45,964 bases of DNA, taken from an uncultured Phycisphaera sp. GTDB taxonomy: Bacteria; Planctomycetota; Phycisphaerae; Phycisphaerales; SM1A02. The notes below the pieces were generated by a model, which had not been told where the DNA came from, did no database searches, and saw only the letters and a program-made list of their open reading frames with translations. The position numbers and the translations under genes are program-made. The stretch is taken from positions 1-45,964 of the forward strand of contig CALFOM010000201.1 of NCBI GenBank assembly GCA_937919685.1, in the 5' to 3' direction. Below are positions 35,484-44,413 of this stretch, one piece after another. The first letter of the stretch is position 1; each line of letters opens with the position of its first letter.

Positions 35484-36790
35484 CCGCGGACCCGTCGTCG
35501 CTCCCCCCGATCGAAGTCGAAGCGGCGGTCGATCGACTGATCGCCACCGCCGACGTGATCGCGAATCGTCCACCGGTCCAAGCGGACGTCCGCGACGATT
35601 CGATCCTCGGTGCGGTTCTGGCGGCGCCGATCAAGGCCGACCGTGACCACCCACCCTTCGATCGCGCGACGATGGACGGCTACGCCATCCGCGCCCGAGA
35701 TGCGAAACTCGCCTTGAACGTCGTGGCCACCGTTGCGGCGGGAACCCCGCCGCCCAACGAGGTCGCCGACGGCGGTTGTGTCGCGATCGCGACGGGAGCC
35801 GCGGTTCCGCCAGGACTCGATGCCGTGATCGAGCACGAGTCGACGGACCGGAGCAATCCGCTGACCATTCACCTTGATCGAGTCGATCCCGGCCGGAACA
35901 TCCATCCGAAGTCCGCGGATGCTCGGGCCGGTGACACGCTTCTTCCCGCCGGCACCCGCATCGATCACATCGCCCGGGGAATCGCTGTCGCGGCCGGCGC
36001 GGCCATCGGCGAAGGATTGGTCATGGTCCGCTCCCGACCTCGGATCTCCATCGTCACCACCGGTGACGAGGTCCGGCCGATCGATGATCCGCTTGACCGG
36101 CCCGAGGATGCCGTTCGAATCCGGAATTCAAACGGCTCGCTTCTGGCATCTCTCCTCGCAGACCGGACGACCTTCGGCGCCAACCTCTCCCCTCCGATGC
36201 ATGCCGCCGACGATGTCCAAGCGACCGCCGACGCACTCGATGCGGCCGCGGCGACCTCCGACTTGGTCATCACGGTCGGTGGCGTGAGTGCTGGCGTGCT
36301 CGACCTCGTCCCCGCCCATTGGGAAAGTCGAGGATGGTCCGCACTGATTCGAGGCGTCCGCATGCAGCCGGGCCGGCCGTTCTCGCTCTGGCGTTCGCCC
36401 GACGCGACGACGATCGCCATCGGACTTCCCGGAAATCCGGTCTCTGCGTTCGCCTGCGCCCAGATCTTTGTTCGTTCGTGGATTCGCGCGTCACTTGGCC
36501 TCGATCCAGATCCTGGATGGTGGCGTCTGCCACTCCTTGAAGCCGTGCGACCCAATCCCCAAAGACCAGCCTTCCGTCCGGCCACGCTCGTCATGGATGC
36601 ATCCGGGCGGCCAGCCGTCCGCGTGCCGACCTGGCAGGGATCCGGCGACCTTCCCCACCTCGCCGGGACTGACGGGCTCGCCCGCCTGAATCCCGGCGTC
36701 GATGACCTCCCCGCGGGTTCGATGGTGAGCTTTCTCTCCCATCACGATGTCGGGGGGGCATCGATGCGCCCAGGAGACCAACGATCATGA
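35480..36790 (+). CDS. moeA: Molybdopterin molybdenumtransferase MoeA
   Basis: This 436-aa protein has MoeA's motif series: HPPFDRATMDGYAIRA (domain III/I junction), VTTGDEVRPIDDP, IRNSNGSLLASLL, VITVGGVSAGVLD, RPFSLWRSP and GLPGNPVSAFACAQIF. It catalyses insertion of molybdate into adenylylated molybdopterin, the last step of Mo-cofactor synthesis. It starts at GTG 35480 within the stop of the hydrolase gene (GTGA overlap). Its own stop overlaps the ATG of moaD, so the three are translationally coupled. No other Mo-cofactor genes lie in the window. Confidence 0.92.
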   Translation: MTADPSSLPPIEVEAAVDRLIATADVIANRPPVQADVRDDSILGAVLAAPIKADRDHPPFDRATMDGYAIRARDAKLALNVVATVAAGTPPPNEVADGGCVAIATGAAVPPGLDAVIEHESTDRSNPLTIHLDRVDPGRNIHPKSADARAGDTLLPAGTRIDHIARGIAVAAGAAIGEGLVMVRSRPRISIVTTGDEVRPIDDPLDRPEDAVRIRNSNGSLLASLLADRTTFGANLSPPMHAADDVQATADALDAAAATSDLVITVGGVSAGVLDLVPAHWESRGWSALIRGVRMQPGRPFSLWRSPDATTIAIGLPGNPVSAFACAQIFVRSWIRASLGLDPDPGWWRLPLLEAVRPNPQRPAFRPATLVMDASGRPAVRVPTWQGSGDLPHLAGTDGLARLNPGVDDLPAGSMVSFLSHHDVGGASMRPGDQRS

Positions 36791-37062
36791 GCGACGCCCG
36801 GAAGGCGAATCCCGAGATCGAGATCAGCCTGCGGCTTCACGCGCAACTCCGCGAGATCGCGGACGAACCGCTTGTGGTCATCCGACTTCCTTCCGGATCG
36901 ACGGTCGCCGACGCATTCGAGTGCGTCATCGAGACCCATCCGGGACTCGCGCCATTTCGCGAGGTCGTCGCGTTTGCTCGCAACGACCTCTTGGTGACCA
37001 GAACCGCGACCTTCGAATCTGGTGATCGACTGGATGTCCTGCCCCCGGTCTCCGGCGGTTGA
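36787..37062 (+). CDS. moaD: Molybdopterin synthase small subunit MoaD
   Basis: This 91-aa ubiquitin-like protein ends in the required double glycine (DRLDVLPPVSGG). The C-terminal Gly is adenylylated and thiocarboxylated to donate sulfur to precursor Z. A beta-grasp pattern is visible: SLRLHAQLREIA, VIRLPSGSTVADAF, VVAFARNDLL, FESGDRL. The ATG overlaps the moeA stop, confirming an operon. It is convergent with mutL, 10 bases away, without an evident terminator between them. Confidence 0.9.
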   Translation: MSDARKANPEIEISLRLHAQLREIADEPLVVIRLPSGSTVADAFECVIETHPGLAPFREVVAFARNDLLVTRTATFESGDRLDVLPPVSGG

Positions 37063-37072
37063 GTCTTGCGGC

Positions 37073-38980
37073 TCAAGCGGGAGAACGGCCGAATCGACGC
37101 TCCAATTCCGCGATCGGAATCCGCAGATGCGTGGGTCGCCCATGCGGGCAACTCCCCTCCCGGTCGATGCGATCCCGCATGGCGAGCAACTCCGCGATCT
37201 CTCGCTCACCGAGGCGATCGCCGGCCTTGACCGCCGCCTTGCAACTCATCACGTCGAGCACGTCGGCCAGTGCGGCCTCGTGATCATCCCGGTCGATCTC
37301 GCCTTGCGCCGCCCGTTCGAGAAGTTCTGACAGGAACGGACCAGGATCCACACGACGTGTGAGGAGTAAGGTGGGGAATCCATGGATGGCGACCCCGCGC
37401 GGGCCGGCCGCCGTCGCATCGATGCCGAGCCGCACCAGCAAGGGTGCGAGCGATTCCAGCGCGGCGATCGACGCGGGATCCGCGTCAAAGACGATCGGAA
37501 CAAGTTGCCGTTGGGATTCGAGTGGTCCGGCCGCGCATCGATCGTGCAACTTCTCGAACATCACCCGTTCATGAAGGGCGTGCTGATCGATGATCACCAA
37601 GCCCTCCGCATCCTGAGTCACCAGAAAGGACTGATGAACCTGCAGCACAGCGTCGCTTCCAACCAACGTCGGCAGCACTTCCGCCGCGGACGTGATCGGC
37701 TGGCGGGGCGCGGCATTCGGCATGGGAACATCGCCGATTGCCTCGCGAATTCGATCTAGATTGACGCCCGATGCCGTTCGCGATCTGGCGACCTCACGTT
37801 CTTCCCTGAACCACGAAGAAGATGATGTCGAGAATGGCGAGGATGGCGAAGCGCCGCCGACCCCGGAGCCCGATCCCGGCGGGGGCATGCGGTGAGCGAT
37901 CGTCGCTCGTCCGGACGCCATCGACTCGTCCGCCGACGGATCACCCTTTGTTTTGAGGGTCAAGTTGCGTACGAGATCAGCCTCCTGCAAGGCCTCCTGA
38001 ACCGCGTGACGCACCAGACCGTGAAGAGGCCGGGCCTCCCGGAATCGAACTTCTGTCTTGGCCGGGTGGACGTTCACATCCACTCGTGCGGGGTTCATCT
38101 CGAGATAGCAGACTCCCACGGGATGCCGGCCGGGCTCGACCAGCCCGCGGAATCCTTCCTTCAAGGCGTGGGAGAGCGAACGATCGGTGATGGCGCGGCC
38201 GTTCAGAATAAACCGCTGATTCTTCGCGGTCGGTCGAGCGGTCTCCGGCAGACCGACAAGGCCCCACACGCTGGTGAGCGTCCCGTCCGCGGGCGAACCG
38301 ATCTCTCCGCGAACTTCGATCAATCGCCCGTCGAGTTCCTCGCCCAGCACACCGACGATCCGTCGTCGAGGGTCGTCGGTCGCGGGCAGATCGAGCAGAC
38401 ACCTTCCGTTCGACACGAGTCGGAATCCGATCGTCGGACGAGCCAGCGCGAGGAGGCGGACGACCTCGGCGATCCTCGCTGATTCCGCGGTCTCACTCTT
38501 GAGGAAACGCCGACGCGCGGGAACCGTATGGAAGAGGTTGCGAACCTCGACCCGGGTTCCCGGTGGACCAGCGGTCGGCGCGGGTGAGCCGATCACGCCA
38601 TCGGTGACTTCGATCCTCCAGGCTTCGTCTGAATTCTGCGTTCGACTCTCCAAGGCGAATCGCGAGACCGATGCGATCGAGGCGAGCGCCTCGCCCCGGA
38701 ACCCCATCGTGGAGACTTTCTCGAGATCGGCGACCGACTCGATCTTGCTGGTGGCATGCGCTTCGACCGCGAGTGCCAGTTCGTCGGCCGGAATCCCCGC
38801 GCCGTCGTCGGCGATGCGGATGAAATCACGCCCGCCGCCGGTGATTTCGATATCCACCCGACGGGCGCCGGCGTCGAAGGCGTTCTCCAGTACTTCCTTC
38901 ACGACGCTCGCCGGTCGCTCAACGACTTCGCCGGCGGCGATCTGATTCACGACGGAGGGTGCGAGGCGTCGGATGGGCAT
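37073..38980 (-). CDS. mutL: DNA mismatch repair protein MutL
   Basis: This 635-aa protein has the GHKL ATPase N-terminus with ENAFDAGARRVDIEITG, IADDGAGIP and GFRGEALASIASVSRF. The C-terminal dimerisation domain carries metal-binding endonuclease motifs: DQHALHERVMFE (matching DQHA-x2-E-x4-E, about residue 463), the CKAAVKAG segment (about 578) and CPHGRPT (about 612). It therefore belongs to the nicking MutL class found in bacteria without MutH. AGGA is 9 bases before the ATG at 38980, supporting this over a start 22 codons upstream. No mutS is adjacent. It is divergent from a metallophosphoesterase gene. Confidence 0.95.
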   Translation of the reverse strand: MPIRRLAPSVVNQIAAGEVVERPASVVKEVLENAFDAGARRVDIEITGGGRDFIRIADDGAGIPADELALAVEAHATSKIESVADLEKVSTMGFRGEALASIASVSRFALESRTQNSDEAWRIEVTDGVIGSPAPTAGPPGTRVEVRNLFHTVPARRRFLKSETAESARIAEVVRLLALARPTIGFRLVSNGRCLLDLPATDDPRRRIVGVLGEELDGRLIEVRGEIGSPADGTLTSVWGLVGLPETARPTAKNQRFILNGRAITDRSLSHALKEGFRGLVEPGRHPVGVCYLEMNPARVDVNVHPAKTEVRFREARPLHGLVRHAVQEALQEADLVRNLTLKTKGDPSADESMASGRATIAHRMPPPGSGSGVGGASPSSPFSTSSSSWFREEREVARSRTASGVNLDRIREAIGDVPMPNAAPRQPITSAAEVLPTLVGSDAVLQVHQSFLVTQDAEGLVIIDQHALHERVMFEKLHDRCAAGPLESQRQLVPIVFDADPASIAALESLAPLLVRLGIDATAAGPRGVAIHGFPTLLLTRRVDPGPFLSELLERAAQGEIDRDDHEAALADVLDVMSCKAAVKAGDRLGEREIAELLAMRDRIDREGSCPHGRPTHLRIPIAELERRFGRSPA

Positions 38981-39092
38981 GGCTTGAATCCTAAGGGAGA
39001 GACCGGTTCGAATTCGTGTTTCGGATCGTTTACCGACATGATTCACACCATTTCATCGAACCAAAAACGGCGGTTGGACCGAAGATAGTCGG

Positions 39093-39860
39093 GTGAAGAT
39101 CACGACGAACATCCCATCTGCGGTCATCGGAGACGTCCACGGCTGTGCCGAGGAACTCCGTGAACTCGTCGAGGTCCTCCAAGAGACCCGACCCGGGATT
39201 CGAATCGTTCTCACCGGGGATCTCCTCACGAAGGGACCGGATCCGTGTGGCGTGGTTCGATCCATCCGCGACTTCCGGCAAGCAGGCGTCGATCTCAATT
39301 CAGTCTGTGGCAATCAGGATCTTCGAGCATTCGCGATGCTGGTTCGCCAATCGACGGGATTCAAGACGGCAACTACCTCCAAGGCCGACCGATCCCTGAT
39401 CTCCCGACTCGAGGCGGAGGATCTGATCCCCGCCACCCTCGACCTGCTCAGCGAGACCGTCGATCGAGTCCAGACCAAAGTCGGGAGCGCCACCGTCGTC
39501 CATGCGGGTATCCGTCCCGAGGCCGGCATCGCGGGTACGACCACCCATGACAAGATCCATCTCAAGGCTGCAGGCGGAGCCCCCCCTTGGTGGCAGACGT
39601 ATGACGGGCGCGATGGATTGGTGGTCTGCGGTCACCGGCCCGTCGAGGTCCCGGTCAGAACCGGCGATGCCGACCAAGCCTTCGCGGTGAACGTCGACAC
39701 CGGCTGCGCGGGTGGAGGTCATCTCACGGCATACGTGGTCGAAGAAGACACGTTTCTCTCGGTGGAGTCGCGGCAGATCCCTTCGCGGCACCGAGGTGGT
39801 CACGAGGTCGTTCCGGTGCGGGTCGAGTCCAAGGTTCCGGACGCCGGTCTCTCCGTCTGA
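39093..39860 (+). CDS. Calcineurin-like metallophosphoesterase
   Basis: This 255-aa protein has the metallophosphoesterase motif series GDVHG (near residue 15), GDLLTKGPD (about 42) and, in place of the usual GNH[D/E], GNQDLRA. It ends with VVHAG and CGHRPVEVPV. The closest pattern is the PrpE/ApaH-like group that cleaves dinucleoside polyphosphates or protein phosphoesters. The Gln in place of the active-site His of GNHE is unusual and could alter catalysis. The start is GTG at 39093. It is convergent with nadE, 27 bases apart. Confidence 0.85.
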   Translation: MKITTNIPSAVIGDVHGCAEELRELVEVLQETRPGIRIVLTGDLLTKGPDPCGVVRSIRDFRQAGVDLNSVCGNQDLRAFAMLVRQSTGFKTATTSKADRSLISRLEAEDLIPATLDLLSETVDRVQTKVGSATVVHAGIRPEAGIAGTTTHDKIHLKAAGGAPPWWQTYDGRDGLVVCGHRPVEVPVRTGDADQAFAVNVDTGCAGGGHLTAYVVEEDTFLSVESRQIPSRHRGGHEVVPVRVESKVPDAGLSV

Positions 39861-39887
39861 TTCGACCGGGCTCGGCGGGTTCGAGGT

Positions 39888-41594
39888 TCAACCTCCGTCC
39901 GCGGGCCCCTCATTCCATCGGGCCGCCACCGGCATCTCACGACCACGGCCGAAGGTTCGCGGCGAGAGTTTCGGAATGATCGTCGCCTGATACCGCTTGA
40001 ATTCGCTGATCGCAAGCAGACGCTCCATCCGCGCGACGAGCTCCGGCTCAAGGCCGAGCGTGGAACCGATCCTTGCCGGCGACTGGTGTTCGTCGATTCT
40101 TGCCCGCAGATACGCATCGAGAATCTCGTAGGAAGGCAGCGAGTCATCGTCGCGCTGATCCGGACGCAATTCGGCCGACGGCGGCTTTTCGATGCTCGAC
40201 TCGGGAATCGGCGGACTGTCGAAACCGATCGATTTGTGTTCCCGATTCATCCAACGCGAGAGTTCGAAGACCTCGGTCTTGTACAGATCCCCGATCGGGG
40301 CGTAGCCCCCACACATGTCGCCATAGAGGGTCGAGTAGCCGACCGCCAGTTCGCTCTTGTTGCTGGTCGAGAGCAGCATGTGCCCTCGGCCGTTGGAGAT
40401 CGCCATGAGAAGCAACCCTCTCGAGCGGGCTTGTACGTTCTCATCGGCCACGCCTTCGAGCCCCGCACCGTCCTTCCGCAGCACCGGATCAAGCGTTGCG
40501 GCGACCGTCGAGTGCATCGACTCAATGGAGATCTCCTCGGTCCGGATGCCGAGTCGTTCTCCGAGTTCGAGGGCATCGGATCGTGATCCTTCGGAGGAGT
40601 ACCTGCTCGGCAGAAGCACGCCGAGGACCGCGTCCGGGCCCAGCGCCGCGACCGCAAGGGCCGCCACCAGCGCGGAATCGATGCCCCCGGATAGACCAAG
40701 CAGCACAGACTTGTGTCCGGTCCGGCCGCAGTATCCGGCAATCGCGAGACGGATCGCCTCGAAGCGTTCGGCTTCCGGAGAGAGGTCATCGGCTTCCCAG
40801 AGTCTGGCGGCCTCGGAAGCGGACTCCTCGAACGCCACCGTCGAGGTTCCAGGCTTGAATCGAGGTCGTCCGCCGATCACCCGGCCTTCGGACGAGATGA
40901 CCAGGGAACCTCCATCGAAGACCAGATCGTCGTTGGCGCCGAACTGATTCACCATCGCGACCGTGGCGCCGCAACGTCGTGCGACTTCCATGAGGATCGC
41001 TCGATGCCGATGGCTCTTCCCCACGACAAAGGGGCTGGCGCTCGGACTCACAATCAGGTCGCAGGCGGCGTCCGCGAGCATCGCAACCGGATCGACGTCG
41101 TAAGGGCGATTGAATCCGACGTCCTCGGCTCGCCAGAGATCCTCGCAGATCAAGACCCCGACTCGATGACGCCGCCCCTGAACCTCGAGATCAAACACCA
41201 GCGGTCGATCACCGGGTTGAAACCATCGAGCCTCGTCGAAGACGTCGTAGGTAGGAAGCAACATCTTGTCATGCCACGCCTCGACTCGGCCATCGCGACA
41301 GAGCGCGACGCTGTTGCAGAGCCGTCTCGATCCGCTCTGGATGCGACGAGGCGTGCCGATCAGGGTCGGGAGGGGCAGATCACGCGCGAGTTCGTCGATC
41401 AATCTCTCGCATGCCGGGACGACCTCTTCGCGAAGAAGAAGGTCCCGCGGCGGGTAGCCCAGCAGACAGAGTTCCGGGAGCACGAGCAGATCCGCACCTT
41501 CGGCCGCCGCCTCGGCAGCCGAGGACCTAATGGCGGCGGCGTTCCCCTCGAGGTCACCGACCACCGCATCGAACTGGGCGAGTGCGATTCGCAT
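39888..41594 (-). CDS. nadE: Glutamine-dependent NAD+ synthetase
   Basis: This 568-aa protein has an N-terminal nitrilase-type glutaminase domain with the catalytic triad Glu41 (LPELCLLGYPP), Lys110 (WHDKMLLPTYDVFDE) and Cys150 (VLICEDLW). It is followed by the NadE synthetase with the ATP-pyrophosphatase loop LSGGIDSALVAAL and STSNKSELAVGYSTLYGD. The glutaminase channels ammonia to amidate deamido-NAD with ATP. The ATG at 41594 fits the family start; the frame extends 17 codons further upstream. A perfect AAGGAGGT at 41626-41633 (minus strand) lies 31 bases before the assigned start, too far to act on it directly. A strong terminator just upstream separates it from the receiver gene. Confidence 0.95.
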   Translation of the reverse strand: MRIALAQFDAVVGDLEGNAAAIRSSAAEAAAEGADLLVLPELCLLGYPPRDLLLREEVVPACERLIDELARDLPLPTLIGTPRRIQSGSRRLCNSVALCRDGRVEAWHDKMLLPTYDVFDEARWFQPGDRPLVFDLEVQGRRHRVGVLICEDLWRAEDVGFNRPYDVDPVAMLADAACDLIVSPSASPFVVGKSHRHRAILMEVARRCGATVAMVNQFGANDDLVFDGGSLVISSEGRVIGGRPRFKPGTSTVAFEESASEAARLWEADDLSPEAERFEAIRLAIAGYCGRTGHKSVLLGLSGGIDSALVAALAVAALGPDAVLGVLLPSRYSSEGSRSDALELGERLGIRTEEISIESMHSTVAATLDPVLRKDGAGLEGVADENVQARSRGLLLMAISNGRGHMLLSTSNKSELAVGYSTLYGDMCGGYAPIGDLYKTEVFELSRWMNREHKSIGFDSPPIPESSIEKPPSAELRPDQRDDDSLPSYEILDAYLRARIDEHQSPARIGSTLGLEPELVARMERLLAISEFKRYQATIIPKLSPRTFGRGREMPVAARWNEGPADGG

Positions 41595-41643
41595 GGATCG
41601 CAAGGGTAGCAGCCCCGGCGATCCGACCTCCTTGAAATGGAAC

Positions 41644-41679
41644 ACGCCCCGTCGAAGCCCTGGGGCTTCGACGGGGCGT
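41644..41679 (-). terminator. Terminator between receiver gene and nadE
   Basis: A 17-bp perfect inverted repeat (arms 41644-41660 and 41663-41679) with a very short loop lies 54 bases after the stop of the HTH-receiver gene. On the minus strand it is followed by GTTCCATTTC, so a weak T-rich tail. It should end that gene's transcript before nadE. Confidence 0.65.
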
Positions 41680-41733
41680 ACTCGCGTCCATGCGAGGCAT
41701 TTCCGACAAACGGAGATGCGGTTCCGTCATGAC

Positions 41734-42330
41734 TCAATAGACGACGGCATGGGCCGAGTCGACGGCCTCGATGACCTGTCGAACGGTGAACGGCTTCCGG
41801 AGAACGCCGTCGAAACCACACTGCATGAGCTGAGTGGTCTGGCCGTCGGTGATGCGACTGCTCATCGCGATGATTCGAGTGACCTGAAGTTCTTCGTTGC
41901 CACGGATCATGCTGCAGAGTTGACGGCCGTCATCCTGGGAGACGCCAAGCTCGTAGAGCATGACGTGAGGACGGAACCGTTCGCATTCCATACCGGCCGC
42001 GAAGAGGCTGTCGCAGGTATGGATGTCGAAATTGGTCTGCTCTCCAAGTACGGTAGTGAGCGTGTCGATGACCCCTTTGTCCTGATCGCAGATCAGAACT
42101 CGAGGGCGACCACTCATCAGACCGTCCATCGGAATGTGATGCTCTCGCATGAAGGTCAACAGGTTGCCAACTGGGATTCGACGGTCCTTGGAGCCAGGGA
42201 TGCGATATCCCTTGAGCTGTCCGGAGTCGAACCACTTGCTCACGGTGCGGCTTGCGACGTTGCAAATCTTCGCCACCTCGCCGGTGGTGAGGACATCCTT
42301 GTCGAGAAGATTGAACTGTTCGTTGCTCAT
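41734..42330 (-). CDS. Excisionase-type HTH protein with pseudo-receiver domain
   Basis: This 198-aa protein has a MerR/excisionase-type helix-turn-helix at residues 14-66 (LTTGEVAKICNVASRTVSKW, then FDSGQLKGYRIPGSKDRRIP) and a CheY-like receiver at 77-195. The receiver keeps the acidic pocket (Asp82, Asp84) and Lys179 of the LRKPF motif. The phosphorylated Asp, however, is replaced by Glu127 (HVMLYELG). A Glu at that position can mimic phosphorylation, so the protein may be permanently active or regulated without a kinase. It is a likely DNA-binding regulator; its targets are unknown. The start at 42330 was chosen at the conserved N-terminus (MSNEQFNLLDKDVLTTGEV); the long upstream extension is not family-like. 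Confidence 0.85.
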   Translation of the reverse strand: MSNEQFNLLDKDVLTTGEVAKICNVASRTVSKWFDSGQLKGYRIPGSKDRRIPVGNLLTFMREHHIPMDGLMSGRPRVLICDQDKGVIDTLTTVLGEQTNFDIHTCDSLFAAGMECERFRPHVMLYELGVSQDDGRQLCSMIRGNEELQVTRIIAMSSRITDGQTTQLMQCGFDGVLRKPFTVRQVIEAVDSAHAVVY

Positions 42331-42662
42331 AAGTGTTGCGTCCGAAGTTCCCTGACTCGCGATCGTTCCCGCGTCCTGCGGGGCGTCGCTGCACAAGACA
42401 TCGGCCCGACGACACCGCGAATTCAGCTCGTCAAGCAAGGTTCCCGCGCAAACTTTGAGGATCAAACGCACGGCACTGCGTCAATCGGTCCCAAAGCCGA
42501 TAAACAGGGGATTCAGCGGTTGTGCGGACCGATTTCATGGCCAGAGGACCGAGAACGCGATGTGTGACGCCGCGCACGCCATCCGATGGATTCTCTCGAG
42601 TCGTTCTTGATTTACCAGAAGGGGCATCGCCGTCCCGAGGAATTCCCTCCGACTCCGCAAGC

Positions 42663-42692
42663 GTCGGAGTCGGGGTCGGGGTCGGGGTCGGC
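42663..42692. repeat. 6-bp tandem repeat
   Basis: Five GTCGGN units (GTCGGA, three GTCGGG, GTCGGC) in tandem. Confidence 0.9.
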
Positions 42693-42763
42693 GCCATCGA
42701 CGGACCCCCAACTCAAGAACAGGCCGGCACCTTCCGTGGGAGGGCCGGGGCTTTCGTGAGAGG

Positions 42764-42793
42764 GTGGGCTCGAGTGGGCTCGTGTGGGCTCAT
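42764..42793. repeat. 10-bp tandem repeat
   Basis: Three copies of GTGGGCTCRN: GTGGGCTCGA, GTGGGCTCGT and GTGGGCTCAT, ending just before the next repeat. Confidence 0.9.
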
Positions 42794-42795
42794 GA

Positions 42796-42827
42796 ACGGT
42801 CGGACGGTCGGACGGTCGGACGGTCGG
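42796..42827. repeat. 8-bp tandem repeat at the pckA stop
   Basis: Four perfect copies of ACGGTCGG, ending two bases before the pckA stop codon. Copy-number change here would not alter the pckA protein but would alter its 3' UTR. Confidence 0.95.
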
Positions 42828-42829
42828 AC

Positions 42830-44413
42830 TCAGCCGGTCGGCCCAGCCTCGCGGACGGCGTCAGAGATCTTGAACTTGGCATCGTTCTCGCGGAAACTTC
42901 CGGCAAGCTTCCGAGCCATCGCGTCGTACGCGTCCTTGTCCGCCCATGTGTTCCGAGGATCAAGAACTTCGCTGGGCACACCGTCGACCGCGACGGGCAT
43001 GTGCAGACCGAAGATCGGATGAACCATGGTCTCGACGGTCGAAAGGCCGCCGTCCAGGATCCGGTCCACGAAGGTCCGGGTCCACTTGAGGCTGAACCGT
43101 TCTCCAGTGCCGTATGGGCCGCCGGTCCAACCCGTGTTGAGGAGCCAGACGTTGGCGTTCTGCTCCGCGATCCGCTTCTGGAGCCACTCCGCGTAGACCA
43201 TGGGTGGTCGGGGCAGAAACGGACCACCGAAGCACGGGCTGAACCCTGGCTGTGGTTCGGTGACGCCGGCCTCGGTACCCGCCAGTTTCGAGGTGTACCC
43301 GTTGATGAAGTAGTACATCGCCTGCTCCGGAGTCAACCGGGAGACGGGGGGCAGCACCCCGAAGGCATCGGCGGTCAGAAAGACAACATTCTTCGGATGG
43401 CCCGCCATGGAAGGGCGGCGGGCATGGTCGATGAATTCCACCGGGTAGGTCACCCGAGTGTTCTCGGTCTTGGAACCGTCGGCGTAGTCGGGGACCCGAT
43501 CGCCGTCGAGGACCACGTTCTCCAGCACGCTTCCGAATCGGATCGCGTTCCAGATCTCGGGCTCGCCCTCCTTAGAGAGGTTGATGCACTTCGCGTAGCA
43601 GCCGCCTTCGATGTTGAAGACGCCGTCATTGCTCCAGCCGTGCTCATCGTCACCCACCAGATCCCTGGCGGGATCCGCGGAAAGCGTGGTCTTGCCGGTG
43701 CCGGAGAGACCAAAGAAGACTGCGACGTTCTCGGGGTCTTCATGATCGACGTTGGCGGAACAGTGCATCGGAAAGACGTTCATGTCCGGCAGGTCATGAT
43801 TCATCGCGTAGAAAATCGACTTCTTCATCTCGCCCGCGTATCGGGTCCCGATGATGATGACCTTCCGCTGTTCGAGACTCTGAATCACGGCGAGCCCGTT
43901 CTTGACGCCGTACTTCTCGGGATCGTCGATCTTCAGGTTGCAGGCGTTATAGATGACCCAGTCCGCTTCGAATCCCGCACGCTCGTCCTTGGCCGCGTTG
44001 ATAAACAGCGTCGCCGCGAACAGTGAGTGCCAGGCTTCCTCGGTCACGACCGAGACCTTCAACCGGTACTTCGGGTCGGCGCCGGCGAATCCGTCGAAGA
44101 GATAGAGGTCGTCGCACCCGCGGAGATGATCGATCGCGAGCTCCTCGAGCGCCGCGAAATTCTCCGTACTGATCGGCTGATTGACCTTGCCCCAGTCGAT
44201 GGAGTCGTGGATTCCCGGCGTGTCCTCGAGGAACTTGTCCCCCGGACTGCGACCGGTGCGTTCGCCGGTATCGCACATCAAGGCGCCATTGGCGGCGAGA
44301 ACACCCTCCCCACGCCTGATCGCATGTTCGACCAGACTGGCGGAAGGTAGATTTCGATGAAGCTTGGCCTCGCCGAGGTTGGCGATACGATCGACGGATA
44401 CAGTCGTGCTCAT
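42830..44413 (-). CDS. pckA: Phosphoenolpyruvate carboxykinase (ATP)
   Basis: This 527-aa protein matches ATP-type PEP carboxykinase (usually about 540 aa). The N-terminal substrate loop is TGERTGRSPGDKF (49-61). It has NVFPMHCSANVD, the nucleotide-binding loop FFGLSGTGKTTLSADP (about 233-248), GDDEHGWSNDGVFNIEGGCY and the later NTGWTGGPYGTGER. It converts oxaloacetate and ATP to phosphoenolpyruvate, CO2 and ADP, the entry to gluconeogenesis. The ATG at 44413 matches the usual start of the family; earlier in-frame codons are not conserved. A TATCAT about 40 bases upstream (minus strand) could be its -10 element. The tRNA-His gene is divergent. Confidence 0.95.
   Translation of the reverse strand: MSTTVSVDRIANLGEAKLHRNLPSASLVEHAIRRGEGVLAANGALMCDTGERTGRSPGDKFLEDTPGIHDSIDWGKVNQPISTENFAALEELAIDHLRGCDDLYLFDGFAGADPKYRLKVSVVTEEAWHSLFAATLFINAAKDERAGFEADWVIYNACNLKIDDPEKYGVKNGLAVIQSLEQRKVIIIGTRYAGEMKKSIFYAMNHDLPDMNVFPMHCSANVDHEDPENVAVFFGLSGTGKTTLSADPARDLVGDDEHGWSNDGVFNIEGGCYAKCINLSKEGEPEIWNAIRFGSVLENVVLDGDRVPDYADGSKTENTRVTYPVEFIDHARRPSMAGHPKNVVFLTADAFGVLPPVSRLTPEQAMYYFINGYTSKLAGTEAGVTEPQPGFSPCFGGPFLPRPPMVYAEWLQKRIAEQNANVWLLNTGWTGGPYGTGERFSLKWTRTFVDRILDGGLSTVETMVHPIFGLHMPVAVDGVPSEVLDPRNTWADKDAYDAMARKLAGSFRENDAKFKISDAVREAGPTG

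Larger units (their letters stand above)
42331..42829. other. Intergenic region rich in short tandem repeats
   Basis: No supported gene lies between the HTH-receiver start and the pckA stop. Three separate tandem repeats of period 6, 10 and 8 bp crowd into the last 170 bases. Frames that cross them encode only dipeptide runs such as Val-Gly or Pro-Thr and are not convincing. Confidence 0.5.

Noticed and set aside
42431-42697. Frame encoding Pro-Thr repeats upstream of the HTH-receiver gene
   Set aside because: The repeat is a by-product of a 6-bp tandem repeat; there is no Shine-Dalgarno or conserved domain.
42522-43022. Plus-strand frame with Val-Gly repeats overlapping the pckA end
   Set aside because: Its 3' half is antisense to strongly conserved pckA codons and the rest comes from tandem repeats.
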